A stretch of 64,000 nt of DNA, from the NCBI GenBank assembly GCA_028285105.1, contig JANQQE010000032.1:1-64000 (forward strand). Reading direction: 5' to 3'. Within the stretch, counting starts at the first letter, position 1, and each line of letters begins with the position of its first letter. Source of the stretch: Alphaproteobacteria bacterium (GTDB lineage: Bacteria; Planctomycetota; Phycisphaerae; UBA1845). The translations under genes were made by a program, and so were the position numbers. The notes under the pieces were generated by a model. That model did not search any database, was not told the DNA's origin, and saw only the letters and a program-made list of their open reading frames with translations. Shown piece by piece: positions 7,630 through 17,584 of this stretch.

Positions 7630-8033
7630 TTGGACGGGTGGTCAAGGTCATTTTCAGATGGTGGTGTCGATGATCTATCTTCCGGTTCTTGCCCCAAGCC
7701 TCTTCGCAGAAGTGACGAATCGAGTGACTCGCAACACTAGCTTGTCTCTTGTTGGCGACGGCTGACGTTCTTTCACGATGGCATAGTGAGACGCATCGGA
7801 GCCGACGGTTTCCGCATTCTCTGGTAGCGATTCGACATCTCATCGTTGGGCACGTAAACCATGCAGAAACCCGTTCTCGTGATTCTCTATCTGCACACCC
7901 GACGGCAGTGATACGGCTCAAAAACGTGGCGATGGAATGCGGGTTTGGCGCGCGATTTTCGTATTCTTGATTGGACGGGCTGATCTTGGGTGGGTGAGAC
8001 TGTCGCGGTACCGAAAGGACGAAACGTCGAACC
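7630..8033. other. Intergenic region, no supported gene
   Basis: Open frames exist on both strands (the longest about 147 codons on the minus strand), but they lack ribosome binding sites and read as arginine- and histidine-rich low-quality sequence. No hairpin terminator or RNA gene was recognised. Confidence 0.5.
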
Positions 8034-8393
8034 ATGCTTGCGTCGCGGCTTCACATGTTTGGGGCGAATATTTTTCTGATCATCGGGGCGATCATTCTTG
8101 CCGGGGTGACGCTCGTCTTGATCATTGGGCTTTGGACGGGGTTTAACTTCTGGACCTGGCGACGTAGCCAGAAGCGTGCCGAAACCGAGCGTCGTCGTCG
8201 GCGGTTCGACGCTACCGGCAAGGCTTATCCGCCCGCATCGCGCGGTCTGTGCTTGGTTTGTGAATCCGTGCATCCGAAGGTATACCACCTTGCTGACGGC
8301 ATGCGTTTGTGCCCAAAGCATTACGCCGAGTTGGTTCGGTCCCAGCCGCCAGGGCATGCGCCTTCGTCAAATGGCGCGGCGATTGAAACGTAA
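8034..8393 (+). CDS. Small membrane protein with Cys/His cluster
   Basis: Predicted protein of 119 aa. One strongly hydrophobic helix (ANIFLIIGAIILAGVTLVLIIGLW, about residues 11-34) is followed by a basic stretch and then CLVCESVHPKVYH and CPKHYAELV, which could bind a metal. It lies 52 bases upstream of pilT on the same strand, so the two may be co-transcribed and this protein might work with the pilus or secretion machinery. No family was recognised. Confidence 0.65.
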   Translation: MLASRLHMFGANIFLIIGAIILAGVTLVLIIGLWTGFNFWTWRRSQKRAETERRRRRFDATGKAYPPASRGLCLVCESVHPKVYHLADGMRLCPKHYAELVRSQPPGHAPSSNGAAIET

Positions 8394-8445
8394 ACGTATC
8401 TTGACCGATGCAACTCAGCCCGCATCGCAACGAATCGAGAATCGA

Positions 8446-9594
8446 ATGACCACGGTTGAATCCATCAAAGAACCGATCTACGCCGCCACCGAAAAGAAAA
8501 CGCTGAGTATGTTCGATTTGCTTGAGTACTTCTCGAAGCGGGGAACCATGCGGGTGTCGGACCTTCATCTCAAGGTCGGCTGCACGCCGATCTATCGGGT
8601 TGATGGCGATTTGCAACGGATGAAAGGCACGCCCCTCGACGCGGCAACCATCGAAAAACTCGCCAAGACCATCATCAGCGAGAAGGAATGGCCAACGCTG
8701 AAACAAAAAGGTTCGGTCGATAGTTCGTTCATTACCGAACTGATGCAATTTCGGATCAACGGTTTTCGCGACAACGATGGATTGGCCCTCGCGATTCGGG
8801 CGCTGGAAAATACCATCCCCGACGTTTCGACGATTGGTTTCCCGAACAACGTGTGGCAAGACATCGTCAATCGTCAGCACGGCCTTGTCTTGTTGACAGG
8901 AATTACCGGTGCCGGCAAGAGCACGACCATCGCCTCCATGATCGACCGCATCGCCGAGAATCGCCCGTGTCGCATCATCACGCTTGAAGATCCGATCGAG
9001 TACCGGTTGAAATCCAAAACCGCGATCATCTCGCAGCGCGAAGTGGGGCGCGACGTTCCCAGTTATGAACTCGGATTACGTGACTGTTTGCGCGAAGACC
9101 CGGATGTCATCTTCGTGGGTGAGATGCGCGACCGCGATTCGACGAGTTGGACGCTGACCGCCGCTGAGACCGGGCACCTCGTTTTCTCGACGCTGCACAC
9201 CCGCGACGTTCGCGGAACGATCACCCGCATCCTCGACATGTTCCCCACCGGCCAACAGGACGAAATTGCGAGCCAACTTTCGCTCGGACTCAGCCACATC
9301 ATTTCGCAAAAACTGATCCCCCGCGCCGATGGCAACGGTCGCGTCGTGGCGATGGAACTTCTGAACAATACCTACGCGATGGCCAACCTGATTCGCCTTG
9401 CCAAAACCGAGCAGGTCTATTCGCTGTTGCAAACGCGCACGAAAGACACTCCCGACGAACGCATGACCACCCTCGAACGATCGCTCGCCAACTTGGTGCG
9501 GGCTGGCGAGATCACGCCGATGGAAGCTGAAAAATGGGCGAATCACCCGATGGCGTTGCTCGATGAATTGCAACGTGGCGAACGTGACAGATAG
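8446..9594 (+). CDS. pilT: Type IV pilus retraction ATPase PilT-like
   Basis: Predicted protein of 382 aa, close to the usual PilT length. An N-terminal PAS-like half (DLHLKVGCTPIYRVDGDL) precedes the RecA-like motor. Walker A is GITGAGKSTT (about residue 151), the Asp box/Walker B region is DPDVIFVGEMRD, and the His box is HLVFSTLHT. DLHL and GEMRD are PilT hallmarks that separate it from PilB and GspE. It should power pilus retraction, or pseudopilus dynamics, at the inner membrane face. No pilB, pilC or pilM-Q is nearby; the only pilin-like gene in the window is at 43202. The ATG at 8446 is chosen because the frame upstream overlaps the preceding membrane protein gene. Confidence 0.92.
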   Translation: MTTVESIKEPIYAATEKKTLSMFDLLEYFSKRGTMRVSDLHLKVGCTPIYRVDGDLQRMKGTPLDAATIEKLAKTIISEKEWPTLKQKGSVDSSFITELMQFRINGFRDNDGLALAIRALENTIPDVSTIGFPNNVWQDIVNRQHGLVLLTGITGAGKSTTIASMIDRIAENRPCRIITLEDPIEYRLKSKTAIISQREVGRDVPSYELGLRDCLREDPDVIFVGEMRDRDSTSWTLTAAETGHLVFSTLHTRDVRGTITRILDMFPTGQQDEIASQLSLGLSHIISQKLIPRADGNGRVVAMELLNNTYAMANLIRLAKTEQVYSLLQTRTKDTPDERMTTLERSLANLVRAGEITPMEAEKWANHPMALLDELQRGERDR

Positions 9595-9961
9595 TGTCAC
9601 ATCGGCGTTACCAAACCTGAAAACGACGATTTGCCAATCGTGCGTTCAATGGCATTGAACCTTCGGCAAAATACCTAAATTGCCAATAATGGTTCATCCG
9701 ATAAGAAGGCTGTGACACTTCGCCTGGAATGGGCGAGCAGTCACACGTCTGGAACCCGGATCCATGTGACGCAGGGAATGCGAAACACATTGGCTTACAG
9801 GTCAGGGACGACTGGACGACATCGCAAGGATGCGAAACGGGAAGCCGCGCGACGTTTCAAGGTCTTGGTGAATCTTCGAGACCTCAGAACGAAGCGTGGC
9901 TTCTCTGCTTTTTACGGAATCGAACCAACCCCGGGAATGAGTTGATTCACGCCTGATAAAC
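9595..9961. other. Intergenic region between convergent genes, no supported gene
   Basis: The region lies between the ends of pilT (plus) and the HD-GYP gene (minus). A 77-codon plus-strand frame from 9712 has no clear ribosome binding site and is arginine-rich, so it is not called. No strong terminator hairpin was seen. Confidence 0.45.
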
Positions 9962-11998
9962 TCACTTCATGCCCGCTGCTGCACCCTTGGCTTTGCTTTC
10001 CAGTTCTTTGCGTTTGGCTTTGAGGTAGCGACGGGCCGACGCGATGCCGTCGCGGTTGGAACTGAAACGATGCTGGGTAATGTCGCTGAATGCGCGGACC
10101 GCCAATCGCACATGCTTGCCGTTGCCTTCAACCGCTTTCGCGACAAAGTTAAATCCGCTCCAGTCGTTCATTTGCCCCAGTGCGCCAGCCGCATTGATCG
10201 CGATTTTTTCCTCCGGATCGTTGAGCAATCCGCGCAGCGCCGATGCGGCTTCGTAAATCTTACCGATACCGACAGCCAATATCGCCCGCTCGCGAACGTC
10301 AACATCGGCATCGTGCAAAAGGTCAACAAGGGCGCTGCGTGTCGCCCGCCCGCCCATGGTTGCTAAGATGTCGATCGCTTTGATGCGTACCGGTTTGTCG
10401 CTCGACATAGAGAGTGCGATGACAACCTGCTGGGCGGAGACCGACTGATCGCGTTTCTGTGCAATCGCTTCAAGCTGGCTGATCGCTGACGTTATGTCGC
10501 TCCGACTTCCGGATTCAGCGCTTGTTGGTTCATCGGTGTCAGTAGATTCGGGCGCAGTCCCATCTTGATCTGAGACGGGTACGTAACCGCCCATTGCAAT
10601 GACATCGGTTCGTTCATTGATCGCCGACTCGCTAATCCGCCCGAGAAATCTCAGACCGACCTTGTACACGTTTTCCTCATGGCGACGCGACCATGAAACC
10701 ATGGTCTTTAGCCAATCGAAGTTATTCCCAACCTTGACGCGCACGTTCAAGACTTCGCCACGATAGAGTGGATGGGCGCTCAGGATGCACATGCCCCCAC
10801 GTGAAACATCGTATACGCAGGCCCCGAATTCACCGATGCTTGATTCGGCACTGTTCAGCGATCCTGCGTGAAGGCACCGAACCACCGACGTTCCGCGACA
10901 ACGGTGGCGTGGGCGACGTTGATTGACCGACAGACGCGCCGCTCGCTTCAACGCATTTTCATGTCGTCCGGAATTGTCCTCTTCGCCGTCATCCGAAGCG
11001 TCTGGTGTACGTTCGCTGGAACTGACCGCCGCTTCCTTCTTTTCGCAAAGGATCGTCCAGCACTTGAGCATGTCGGCGTCGAATTGGCGGTTGGCTTGAT
11101 ACCCCATCACGCGATTTGCTTCGGCGATACCCAGCTGCGACCGATATGCCCGCGGACCGATCATCGCGTGAAACGAATCGACGATGCTCAGTGCCCGCGA
11201 ACCGGGAAGAATTTCATCGCCGGAAATACCCAACGGATAACCGCGGCCGTCAATGCGTTCGTGATGCTGCAATATGAACTGCCGAGAGATCGCCGGCACA
11301 CTTTCGTCGTCGCCAATCAAGCGCACGCTTTCGATCGGATGCTGCTGCAAGAGCAACACTTCTTCTTGGGAGAGCGGTCCTGGGCGGTTCAATATTTCTA
11401 CGGGGATTGAGAGTTTGCCGATGTCATGAAGCATGCCAGCCAGTCCCAACGCCCGCAGTAGTTTTTCATCGCTGCCGAACAGTTCGTAACCGAACAAGAT
11501 CGCCAGCGTCGAAACCATTTGCATGTGGGCTGCCGTCGATCGTTCGTGACCGGCCATCTGAAAAAGATGCCCGGCAATTTTGGCATCACCGGTGACACTC
11601 GCCAAAATGCTCCCGACCAGATTGTTGGCCCGCGAAAGACTTTCCTCGGAAACCGACGAATCGATGAGGCCTTTTGCGGCGGACGTGCCAGCCGTATGGA
11701 CGATTTCGGCTTTGTCTACAGCGGGCAGGTTTGGGTTACTAAGGATGTTGTCGATGCGACTCTCGATGGACTTTTCGAATTCGAGCAGTTCATCGCTGCG
11801 GACCAGGATTGTCGAAACACCGCTTTCGAGCAGACGGCTGAGATCGGGCCCCTTCCCACCGTGCGCAGAATCGGAGTAGAACACCGGCCCCTTACCATCG
11901 GATGACGGCAGGTAGACTTCGATGTTGTCTCCGTCTTCGTTCGCCAGCGCGCGGACCGCCGACGTCGGAATCTTCGCAAAGTTGGGATGGTTCGACAT
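9962..11998 (-). CDS. HD-GYP phosphodiesterase with PilZ domain and HEAT-like repeats
   Basis: Predicted protein of 678 aa. Residues 1-65 look like the N-terminal cap common in HD-GYP proteins. The HD-GYP domain (about 145-300) has LHDIGK and HHERIDGRGYP, the complete signature for cyclic di-GMP hydrolysis. A PilZ-like region (about 365-460) follows, with RRPRHRCRG as candidate RxxxR ligand motif and DVSRGGM matching the D/NxSxxG motif. The C-terminal part (510-640) has helical HEAT-like repeats (IKAIDILATMGGRATRSAL, VDVRERAILAVGIG). It would thus both bind and degrade cyclic di-GMP. The frame is open to a TTG at 12121, but the extra 41 residues do not look like protein, so ATG 11998 is used. 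Confidence 0.85.
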   Translation of the reverse strand: MSNHPNFAKIPTSAVRALANEDGDNIEVYLPSSDGKGPVFYSDSAHGGKGPDLSRLLESGVSTILVRSDELLEFEKSIESRIDNILSNPNLPAVDKAEIVHTAGTSAAKGLIDSSVSEESLSRANNLVGSILASVTGDAKIAGHLFQMAGHERSTAAHMQMVSTLAILFGYELFGSDEKLLRALGLAGMLHDIGKLSIPVEILNRPGPLSQEEVLLLQQHPIESVRLIGDDESVPAISRQFILQHHERIDGRGYPLGISGDEILPGSRALSIVDSFHAMIGPRAYRSQLGIAEANRVMGYQANRQFDADMLKCWTILCEKKEAAVSSSERTPDASDDGEEDNSGRHENALKRAARLSVNQRRPRHRCRGTSVVRCLHAGSLNSAESSIGEFGACVYDVSRGGMCILSAHPLYRGEVLNVRVKVGNNFDWLKTMVSWSRRHEENVYKVGLRFLGRISESAINERTDVIAMGGYVPVSDQDGTAPESTDTDEPTSAESGSRSDITSAISQLEAIAQKRDQSVSAQQVVIALSMSSDKPVRIKAIDILATMGGRATRSALVDLLHDADVDVRERAILAVGIGKIYEAASALRGLLNDPEEKIAINAAGALGQMNDWSGFNFVAKAVEGNGKHVRLAVRAFSDITQHRFSSNRDGIASARRYLKAKRKELESKAKGAAAGMK

Positions 11999-12200
11999 GT
12001 ACCGTGCCCCAGAGTATCGCCATACAAGATCACCGCTTTCCCGATGAACCTGGTAATTCAATATGTACGATTCACCAGCATCCCCGCAAAATGGACGAAT
12101 ACCGCGCATGTCCGATACCAAGTCAGACCATCAAGAACCGTTCGAAATCGACAACGTCGTTCGAGACGATTTACCAACGTTCAATGTGATATGACAAAGG

Positions 12201-12280
12201 TAGGGTCCGCTGTGCGGACCGAATTGCGCTGAGATGTATCGATGCGTTTTAATGAATCGTGGTCCGCACAGCGGACCCTA
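12201..12280. repeat. Intergenic inverted repeat, REP-like
   Basis: TAGGGTCCGCTGTGCGGACC (12201-12220) and GGTCCGCACAGCGGACCCTA (12261-12280) are perfect 20-bp inverted copies 40 bases apart. Each arm is itself a hairpin (GGTCCGC/GCGGACC around TGT). It lies between two minus-strand genes, so it is not a terminator between convergent genes. It resembles dispersed REP/BIME-like elements. Confidence 0.8.
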
Positions 12281-12287
12281 CATTGAA

Positions 12288-13871
12288 TCAACCGACGGTA
12301 ACAAACGAATTGCTTGGCAGTGGTGTTTCTTGATCGATGCTTTGCTGCGTGGAATTTTCGCCGTCGCAACTGAATAGGATTGGGTCGTCGTCGATGATCG
12401 ATTCGATGTGGACAGGGCGACGCCACAATCGATAGAGGGCTTTAAGCGTTTCTTTGGCGTACTTGATGTCAAGATCGATTTCGCCGTGACGATGACCGAG
12501 GTACAACTCGCCGCGGTTGCGATAGTTGCCGTCGAGTACGTAGATGTACGGCTGGGCGTGGTTGGTCAGCATGAACAGCATCTGCTGCTTGATGCGGTTG
12601 AAATCGCGATTGACCACGACCATGCGCCCGGTGGCTGGATCGTAGCGATAGTGAAACAGTTTTTGCTCTTCGACGAATTCGGGCGTGAGAAATTCATCGA
12701 GGAAGGTGACGTCGTTGTAGATCGAGCGTACCTGATAGATTTTCTCGCGACCGGGCGAACCGCGCCCCACAACTCTGCCGGTCGGAGCTTTGCTCTTGCC
12801 CCAGTTGCGACGGGTGTGCATGTCGTCGCAGGCGTCGTACTCCGGTCCATAGCGCCCGGTGTTCCAACGCTTTTCGACGTCGCGCAGCAACTCAATACCG
12901 AGTTTGTACGGGTTCAATCGACCGGGGCTCGTTGCCAGCGTGCCGGAATGGTGATCGCAATACGTCACCAGTTCTTCGGCTTGTAGACAGTACCGCGTCA
13001 TGATGGTGGAGTGCCAATAGCTCGCCCAACCTTCGTTGAGGATTTTGGTTTGTCCCTGCGGCGCGAAGTAGTACGCCTCCTCACGAATGATTGAAAGGAT
13101 GTCGGCTTCCCAATCCTTCAGCGGTGCGTTTTCAAGGACAAACAAGAGCACGTCGCGCATCGGTTGGCTTGGATACATCGCGGTTGGAATCTCTTGTTCG
13201 CCGACTTCTCCTTCTAGTATCGCGTCAGCCGCAGCGCGCGGATTGATGTACCGATCCATGTACGACTTTGCCGGATACTTCTCGCTGTCAACTGAATCCT
13301 TTTCGCCCCGCTCGTGCTTTGCGGCTCGCTGCTTGGTCGCCGACCGGCTCTCACGCCGCTGCATAAACACCGAGTGCGGGTCGATCAGGTTTTCCACCGA
13401 CAGGCACGTGTCGATAAACTGTTCGACCGGATCGAGACCGTGTCTCGAAATATAGCGACGGACACGGGTGGCGTGGTTGGCCATGTCGTCCATCATCCGG
13501 CGATTGGTCTTGGAAAACCAGCGGTTGTTCTTGAAGAAATCGCAGTGACCGTAGACGTGTGCGATGACGGTCTTTTGATCGACGAGGGCGTTGTCGCGCA
13601 GCAGGTACGCATAGCATGGGTCGTTGTTGATGACCATCTCGTAAATCTTGCCTAGCCCATAGGTGTGCTGCTTGCGAAGGCGATCGTATTCCATCCCGAA
13701 TCGCCAATGCGGATAGCGCTGCGGAAACCCACCATATGCCGCTACCTGACTCATTTCGTCACTTTCGAGCATCTCAAAAATCGTCGGGTAGAAATCCAGA
13801 CCTTCCAGGCGCGCATACTCTGCGATGGATTCGGCATACTCAGCCAGGATTTTTGGAAGAATCCGTCTCAT
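12288..13871 (-). CDS. spoVR: SpoVR family protein
   Basis: Predicted protein of 527 aa, typical for the SpoVR/YcgB family, as third gene of prkA - DUF444 - spoVR. Family features include the N-terminal EGLDFYPTIFEMLES, the conserved YELVINNDP-like segment (here IYEMVINNDPCYAYLL), VIAHVYGHCDFF and the WASYWHSTIMTRY motif. The biochemical role is unknown. In Bacillus the protein affects spore cortex; in non-sporulating bacteria the operon is tied to stress and nutrient limitation. It starts 32 bases after the DUF444 stop, so co-transcription is likely. The ribosome binding site is weak. Confidence 0.93.
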   Translation of the reverse strand: MRRILPKILAEYAESIAEYARLEGLDFYPTIFEMLESDEMSQVAAYGGFPQRYPHWRFGMEYDRLRKQHTYGLGKIYEMVINNDPCYAYLLRDNALVDQKTVIAHVYGHCDFFKNNRWFSKTNRRMMDDMANHATRVRRYISRHGLDPVEQFIDTCLSVENLIDPHSVFMQRRESRSATKQRAAKHERGEKDSVDSEKYPAKSYMDRYINPRAAADAILEGEVGEQEIPTAMYPSQPMRDVLLFVLENAPLKDWEADILSIIREEAYYFAPQGQTKILNEGWASYWHSTIMTRYCLQAEELVTYCDHHSGTLATSPGRLNPYKLGIELLRDVEKRWNTGRYGPEYDACDDMHTRRNWGKSKAPTGRVVGRGSPGREKIYQVRSIYNDVTFLDEFLTPEFVEEQKLFHYRYDPATGRMVVVNRDFNRIKQQMLFMLTNHAQPYIYVLDGNYRNRGELYLGHRHGEIDLDIKYAKETLKALYRLWRRPVHIESIIDDDPILFSCDGENSTQQSIDQETPLPSNSFVTVG

Positions 13872-13903
13872 TTTGTCCGCTCGATCGAAGGATCGTCTTA
13901 ACG

Positions 13904-14995
13904 CTATTGCCCGCTCATAAAAAACGTCTTGATGCTGTCATAGATATCGTCTTTGGTATTGACCCGCGACGTGATCAGATTGTCGATGTCGGGCAGGTTC
14001 TCGTGCAGCACGTTGATGAAATTACCGCTGCCATAGGCGCTGGCCACCTGGCAGTACCCGAAGAGATTGATCTGCGGAAGCAAATCCTCCGAGAGCATTC
14101 GGCAACATTCGCGACTGTCGGACTCGCTGCTGTTGTCGCCATCGGAAAAATGAAACAGATAGACGTTCCACTCGTTGGCGTCATAGGTGTTTTCGAGCAA
14201 GTCTTTCGCCAAGCGAAACGCACTGGATATTCGCGTCCCACCGTCTTCGCGTAATCGGAAGAACGTTTCGCGGTCCACCTCGCCAGCCCGAACGTCGTGA
14301 ACGATGTAGCGACTCTCGATGCCCTGGTAATTCCTGCGTAGCCACGCATCGATCCAAAACGCTTCTAATCGCACCAGTTCCTTCTGCTCGCTGCCCATCG
14401 AACCGGAGACGTCCATCATATAGATGATCACCGCATTGGATTGCGGGCTCAGTACCGTTTTCCAGCTTCGGTATACTTTGTCGCCCCGTTCGAAAATGAT
14501 GCGCGGACGGGCTGGGTCGTATACTCCACTCATGATCTGACGACGCAGCGCCTTGCGAAAGGTGCGTTTGAAGTGACGCAGCGACTCGGGACCGGACTGC
14601 CTGATGCCGGTGTAACGATCGCGTTCGGAAGTGATGTTCTTGCGTCCGCGTGGTTGGATGCGCGGTAGTTGCAGTTCTTCGCCGAGGATGTCGGCTAACT
14701 CGTCGAGGCCGACTTCGACTTCAAGGATGTGGCGGCCTTCCTGCGTTCCGCCCGGGCCCATGTCCTCACCGCTGCCGATTTCGTCGCCCGGTTGCCCGTC
14801 GCCACTGCCAACGCCGGCATCGCTGTTGTCGCCATAGCGGAATCGAGGGGTGTCGATGTTGCCCACGGGGATGCTGATGGAGCGCTTCCCTTCGCGGCCC
14901 AGAAGTTCACCTTGCGAGAGAAACTTCCGCAAGTCTTTGCGGATTTTTCCTTTGACGATCTGACGAAATCGTTGGTGGTCTTTGGCGATCTTCAT
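13904..14995 (-). CDS. DUF444 family (YeaH/YhbH) protein with VWA-like domain
   Basis: Predicted protein of 363 aa. The N-terminus (DHQRFRQIVKGKIRKDLRKF) is typical of DUF444. A Gly/Asp-rich linker at about 65-90 is followed by a von Willebrand A-like fold with the MIDAS motif DVSGSMGS near residue 196 and later FSDGDNSSESD. It lies between prkA and spoVR. In enterobacteria YeaH works with the kinase YeaG under nitrogen starvation, so a partner role with the PrkA-like kinase encoded upstream is inferred. Confidence 0.93.
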   Translation of the reverse strand: MKIAKDHQRFRQIVKGKIRKDLRKFLSQGELLGREGKRSISIPVGNIDTPRFRYGDNSDAGVGSGDGQPGDEIGSGEDMGPGGTQEGRHILEVEVGLDELADILGEELQLPRIQPRGRKNITSERDRYTGIRQSGPESLRHFKRTFRKALRRQIMSGVYDPARPRIIFERGDKVYRSWKTVLSPQSNAVIIYMMDVSGSMGSEQKELVRLEAFWIDAWLRRNYQGIESRYIVHDVRAGEVDRETFFRLREDGGTRISSAFRLAKDLLENTYDANEWNVYLFHFSDGDNSSESDSRECCRMLSEDLLPQINLFGYCQVASAYGSGNFINVLHENLPDIDNLITSRVNTKDDIYDSIKTFFMSGQ

Positions 14996-15097
14996 GGCGC
15001 TTATTCATATCCTTGAAGCCTCGAACATTCGGCGAAAGGCACTCCATTACCAACGCTTCGCCCCCATCGTTTGGACGCATGGGTCTTAACGCATGTT

Positions 15098-17158
15098 CTA
15101 CTCGTTTGCTTCCGCGTCACCTCGTGCAAAAATGCTGGCGACGTAGTTGAGCACGTCCGTGGCGCTTGTTTCGTTGTACCCGAAATACTTGATGAGACGC
15201 TGTTTGACGACGTCGATCTTGGCTTGCGTTTCGTCATCGACGACGCCTGATACAACGTTCTTGAGTTTTATCGTGTCGCGCTGATCTTCAAAGAGTTTCA
15301 ATTCCAATGCCTTATGTAATCGCGCATTGGTCTGATACTCGAATCGCTTGCCATCGAGTGACAATGCCCCAATGTAGTTCATGATTTCCTGACGGAAATC
15401 GTCTTTGCGAGACTCGGGGATGTCGATTTTTTCTTCGATCGAACGCATCAGCCGCTCATCCGGTTCCTCATCTTTACCGGTGTATTTGTTGCGCACTTTT
15501 TCGTGCTGCGTATAGGCTCGAACGTTTTCGATGTAGTTCGAGCAGAGTCGCTTGATGGCGTCCTCGTCGGCACTGATCGCCCGCTGCACTTCGCTTTTGA
15601 GGATGTCCTCATACTCTTCCTTGACCATGCCCAACAGCTCGCGGTAGCGCTTCTTAAGTTCCTCGTCATTGATCAAGCTATGATGCGATAAGCCGCTTTC
15701 CAGTTCGTTCATCACCATGAACGGATTGACGCAGCGCTCTTCCTGGGCCTGATCGGAAACCAAAGCGTTTGAAATTTTGTCTTGAATGTAACGCGGCGAA
15801 ATGCCCTGCATGCCTTCGCGCGGGGCTTCGTCGCGCAGTTCGCGAACCGAATCTTCGGTGAAGTTCGGAATGGTGCGGCCGTTATAGAGCTTGAGCTTCT
15901 GCATCAAGGACAAACCGGCTTTCTTCGGTTCCTCCAGCCGCGTCAGCACCGCCCACATTGCGGCTGTCTCTAGAGTATGCGGAGCGATATGTACCCCGCG
16001 AATCTTGTCCTTGTTAAAATCCTTATCGTAAATCTTGATTTCGTCGGCGAGCTTGATGTTGTAAGGCACGTCAATGCGAATGGTTCGGTCGCGAAACGCC
16101 TCCATCAATTCGTTGGCTTGCAGCTTCTTGTATTCAGGTTCGTTGGTGTGCCCGATGATGACTTCGTCGATGTCGGTCTGGGCGAATTTTTTGGGCTTGA
16201 TCGAATGCTCCTGCGACGCACCGAGTAAGTCGTAGAGAAACGCCACGTCCAGTTTTAGCACTTCGATAAATTCGACAACGCCACGATTGGCCACGTTGAG
16301 TTCACCGTCAAAGTTAAACGCGCGCGGATCGCTGTCGCTGCCGTACTCGGCGATCTTGCGGTAGTTGATGTCACCGGTCAGTTCGGTCGAGTCCTGGTTC
16401 TTTTCGTCTTTCGGTTGGAAGGTGCCGATTCCGCGTCGGTCTTTTTCCGACAGAATCAACCGCTGCACGACGATGTGATCCATCACCTTGGTCCAGTCGC
16501 CGTCGTACTTCACCTGGAGGTCATCGAACATTTTTCGACAGAACGGATCGAGATGACCTTCAATGCGGATTCGACGATTCTCCGGCAAGTCGCCATTGAT
16601 GCGATCGAGCACATCGGCTCGGGCTTCGAGCGGAATCAACTTCAGCGGTTCTTCGTGCATTGGACACGGGTAGAGTTGTTCGGTTCCGTCGGCATTGGGC
16701 ACTTTCCACGAAAACGTGTATGCCGCACCCTCTTCCAATTTCGAGTATTGCTCGATGCCGCGCTTCAGCAATCGCACGATGGTACTTTTAGATGAACCCA
16801 CCGGTCCGTGCAGAAGCAAGATCCTGCGCTCCGTGCCATACCCATAAGCCGCAGACCGAAACACATCGACCAGATTCATCAGCGTTTTGTCGAGGCCGAA
16901 GATACCGTCAGCCCCGTTGTTGATCGTGTCGGAAAAGAAGTTGTAGCGGATCATGTCCTCGCGGTTGACCTTGTAGCGCTCGGTGCCATAGTGGAGGATC
17001 ATGTCGTAAAGACGTTGGAATGCGTTGCGGGCGACGGAAGGATTCTTCGCCACCAGATCCAGGTAGTCCCAGATGGTGCCCTTCCAGTGCTGATCGTGAA
17101 ACCGTTTGACGTCGATCTTGTTGTTGATAAGGTCGATCAGTTCACTTTTATTCGCCAT
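15098..17158 (-). CDS. prkA: PrkA/YeaG-type serine protein kinase (AAA+)
   Basis: Predicted protein of 686 aa. A GGAGGT site lies 9 bases before the ATG. The N-terminal AAA+ part carries Walker [10 protein letters not shown] (about residue 117), and [17 protein letters not shown] is a family signature. The C-terminal half, with the [14 protein letters not shown] segment, matches the PrkA kinase region. PrkA proteins phosphorylate proteins in stationary phase and starvation; a protease activity has also been reported in Bacillus. It is the first gene of the three-gene operon, with 102 bases before DUF444. Confidence 0.95.
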   Translation of the reverse strand: MANKSELIDLINNKIDVKRFHDQHWKGTIWDYLDLVAKNPSVARNAFQRLYDMILHYGTERYKVNREDMIRYNFFSDTINNGADGIFGLDKTLMNLVDVFRSAAYGYGTERRILLLHGPVGSSKSTIVRLLKRGIEQYSKLEEGAAYTFSWKVPNADGTEQLYPCPMHEEPLKLIPLEARADVLDRINGDLPENRRIRIEGHLDPFCRKMFDDLQVKYDGDWTKVMDHIVVQRLILSEKDRRGIGTFQPKDEKNQDSTELTGDINYRKIAEYGSDSDPRAFNFDGELNVANRGVVEFIEVLKLDVAFLYDLLGASQEHSIKPKKFAQTDIDEVIIGHTNEPEYKKLQANELMEAFRDRTIRIDVPYNIKLADEIKIYDKDFNKDKIRGVHIAPHTLETAAMWAVLTRLEEPKKAGLSLMQKLKLYNGRTIPNFTEDSVRELRDEAPREGMQGISPRYIQDKISNALVSDQAQEERCVNPFMVMNELESGLSHHSLINDEELKKRYRELLGMVKEEYEDILKSEVQRAISADEDAIKRLCSNYIENVRAYTQHEKVRNKYTGKDEEPDERLMRSIEEKIDIPESRKDDFRQEIMNYIGALSLDGKRFEYQTNARLHKALELKLFEDQRDTIKLKNVVSGVVDDETQAKIDVVKQRLIKYFGYNETSATDVLNYVASIFARGDAEANE

Positions 17159-17584
17159 TGTTCGATACCTCCGAATTCAGCATTGCCCCCAAGTCAAGCG
17201 AGCGTCTGATGCAAGGCTCCATATCCTCGCATCGGCATGCCACCCCCGATGCATAAAGCTAAGCCGCCACCAATTTTGGCGATGCACGATAATCAGCCCC
17301 AACGTGGCATTCGTCTACAGAATTCCTTCGCGGCGAAGGAGGCAAAGTTTCTATCCAGCGCCAAAGAAATGGTCTGAACCCATACCCCGCTGAGCTATTG
17401 CCCGCTCCATTTCGATCCTAGCGCCGCTTCATGAGGCAGTCAATCGCCCAATGGATGTAAGTTTCTGTCATGTAATGAGATAGCGCTAAATTGAGACGGT
17501 AAATTTAAGCGGTTTTGATTTGACTTTTGTGCTGGACAAGAAAAGTGCAGCCATCGGTAGGGTCAGGCGAACCGCACCACATGG
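17159..17584. other. Intergenic region with the prkA operon promoter side
   Basis: Apart from the GGAGGT ribosome binding site of prkA at the left edge, this 426-base stretch shows no convincing gene, RNA or hairpin. The prkA promoter should lie here on the minus strand but was not identified. Confidence 0.5.

Noticed and set aside
7592..8035. 147-codon minus-strand frame
   Set aside because: No ribosome binding site, Arg/His-rich, overlaps the end of the orphan gene and the start region of the small membrane protein.
9712..9945. 77-codon plus-strand frame between pilT and the HD-GYP gene
   Set aside because: Arginine-rich, no convincing ribosome binding site, region lies between convergent genes.
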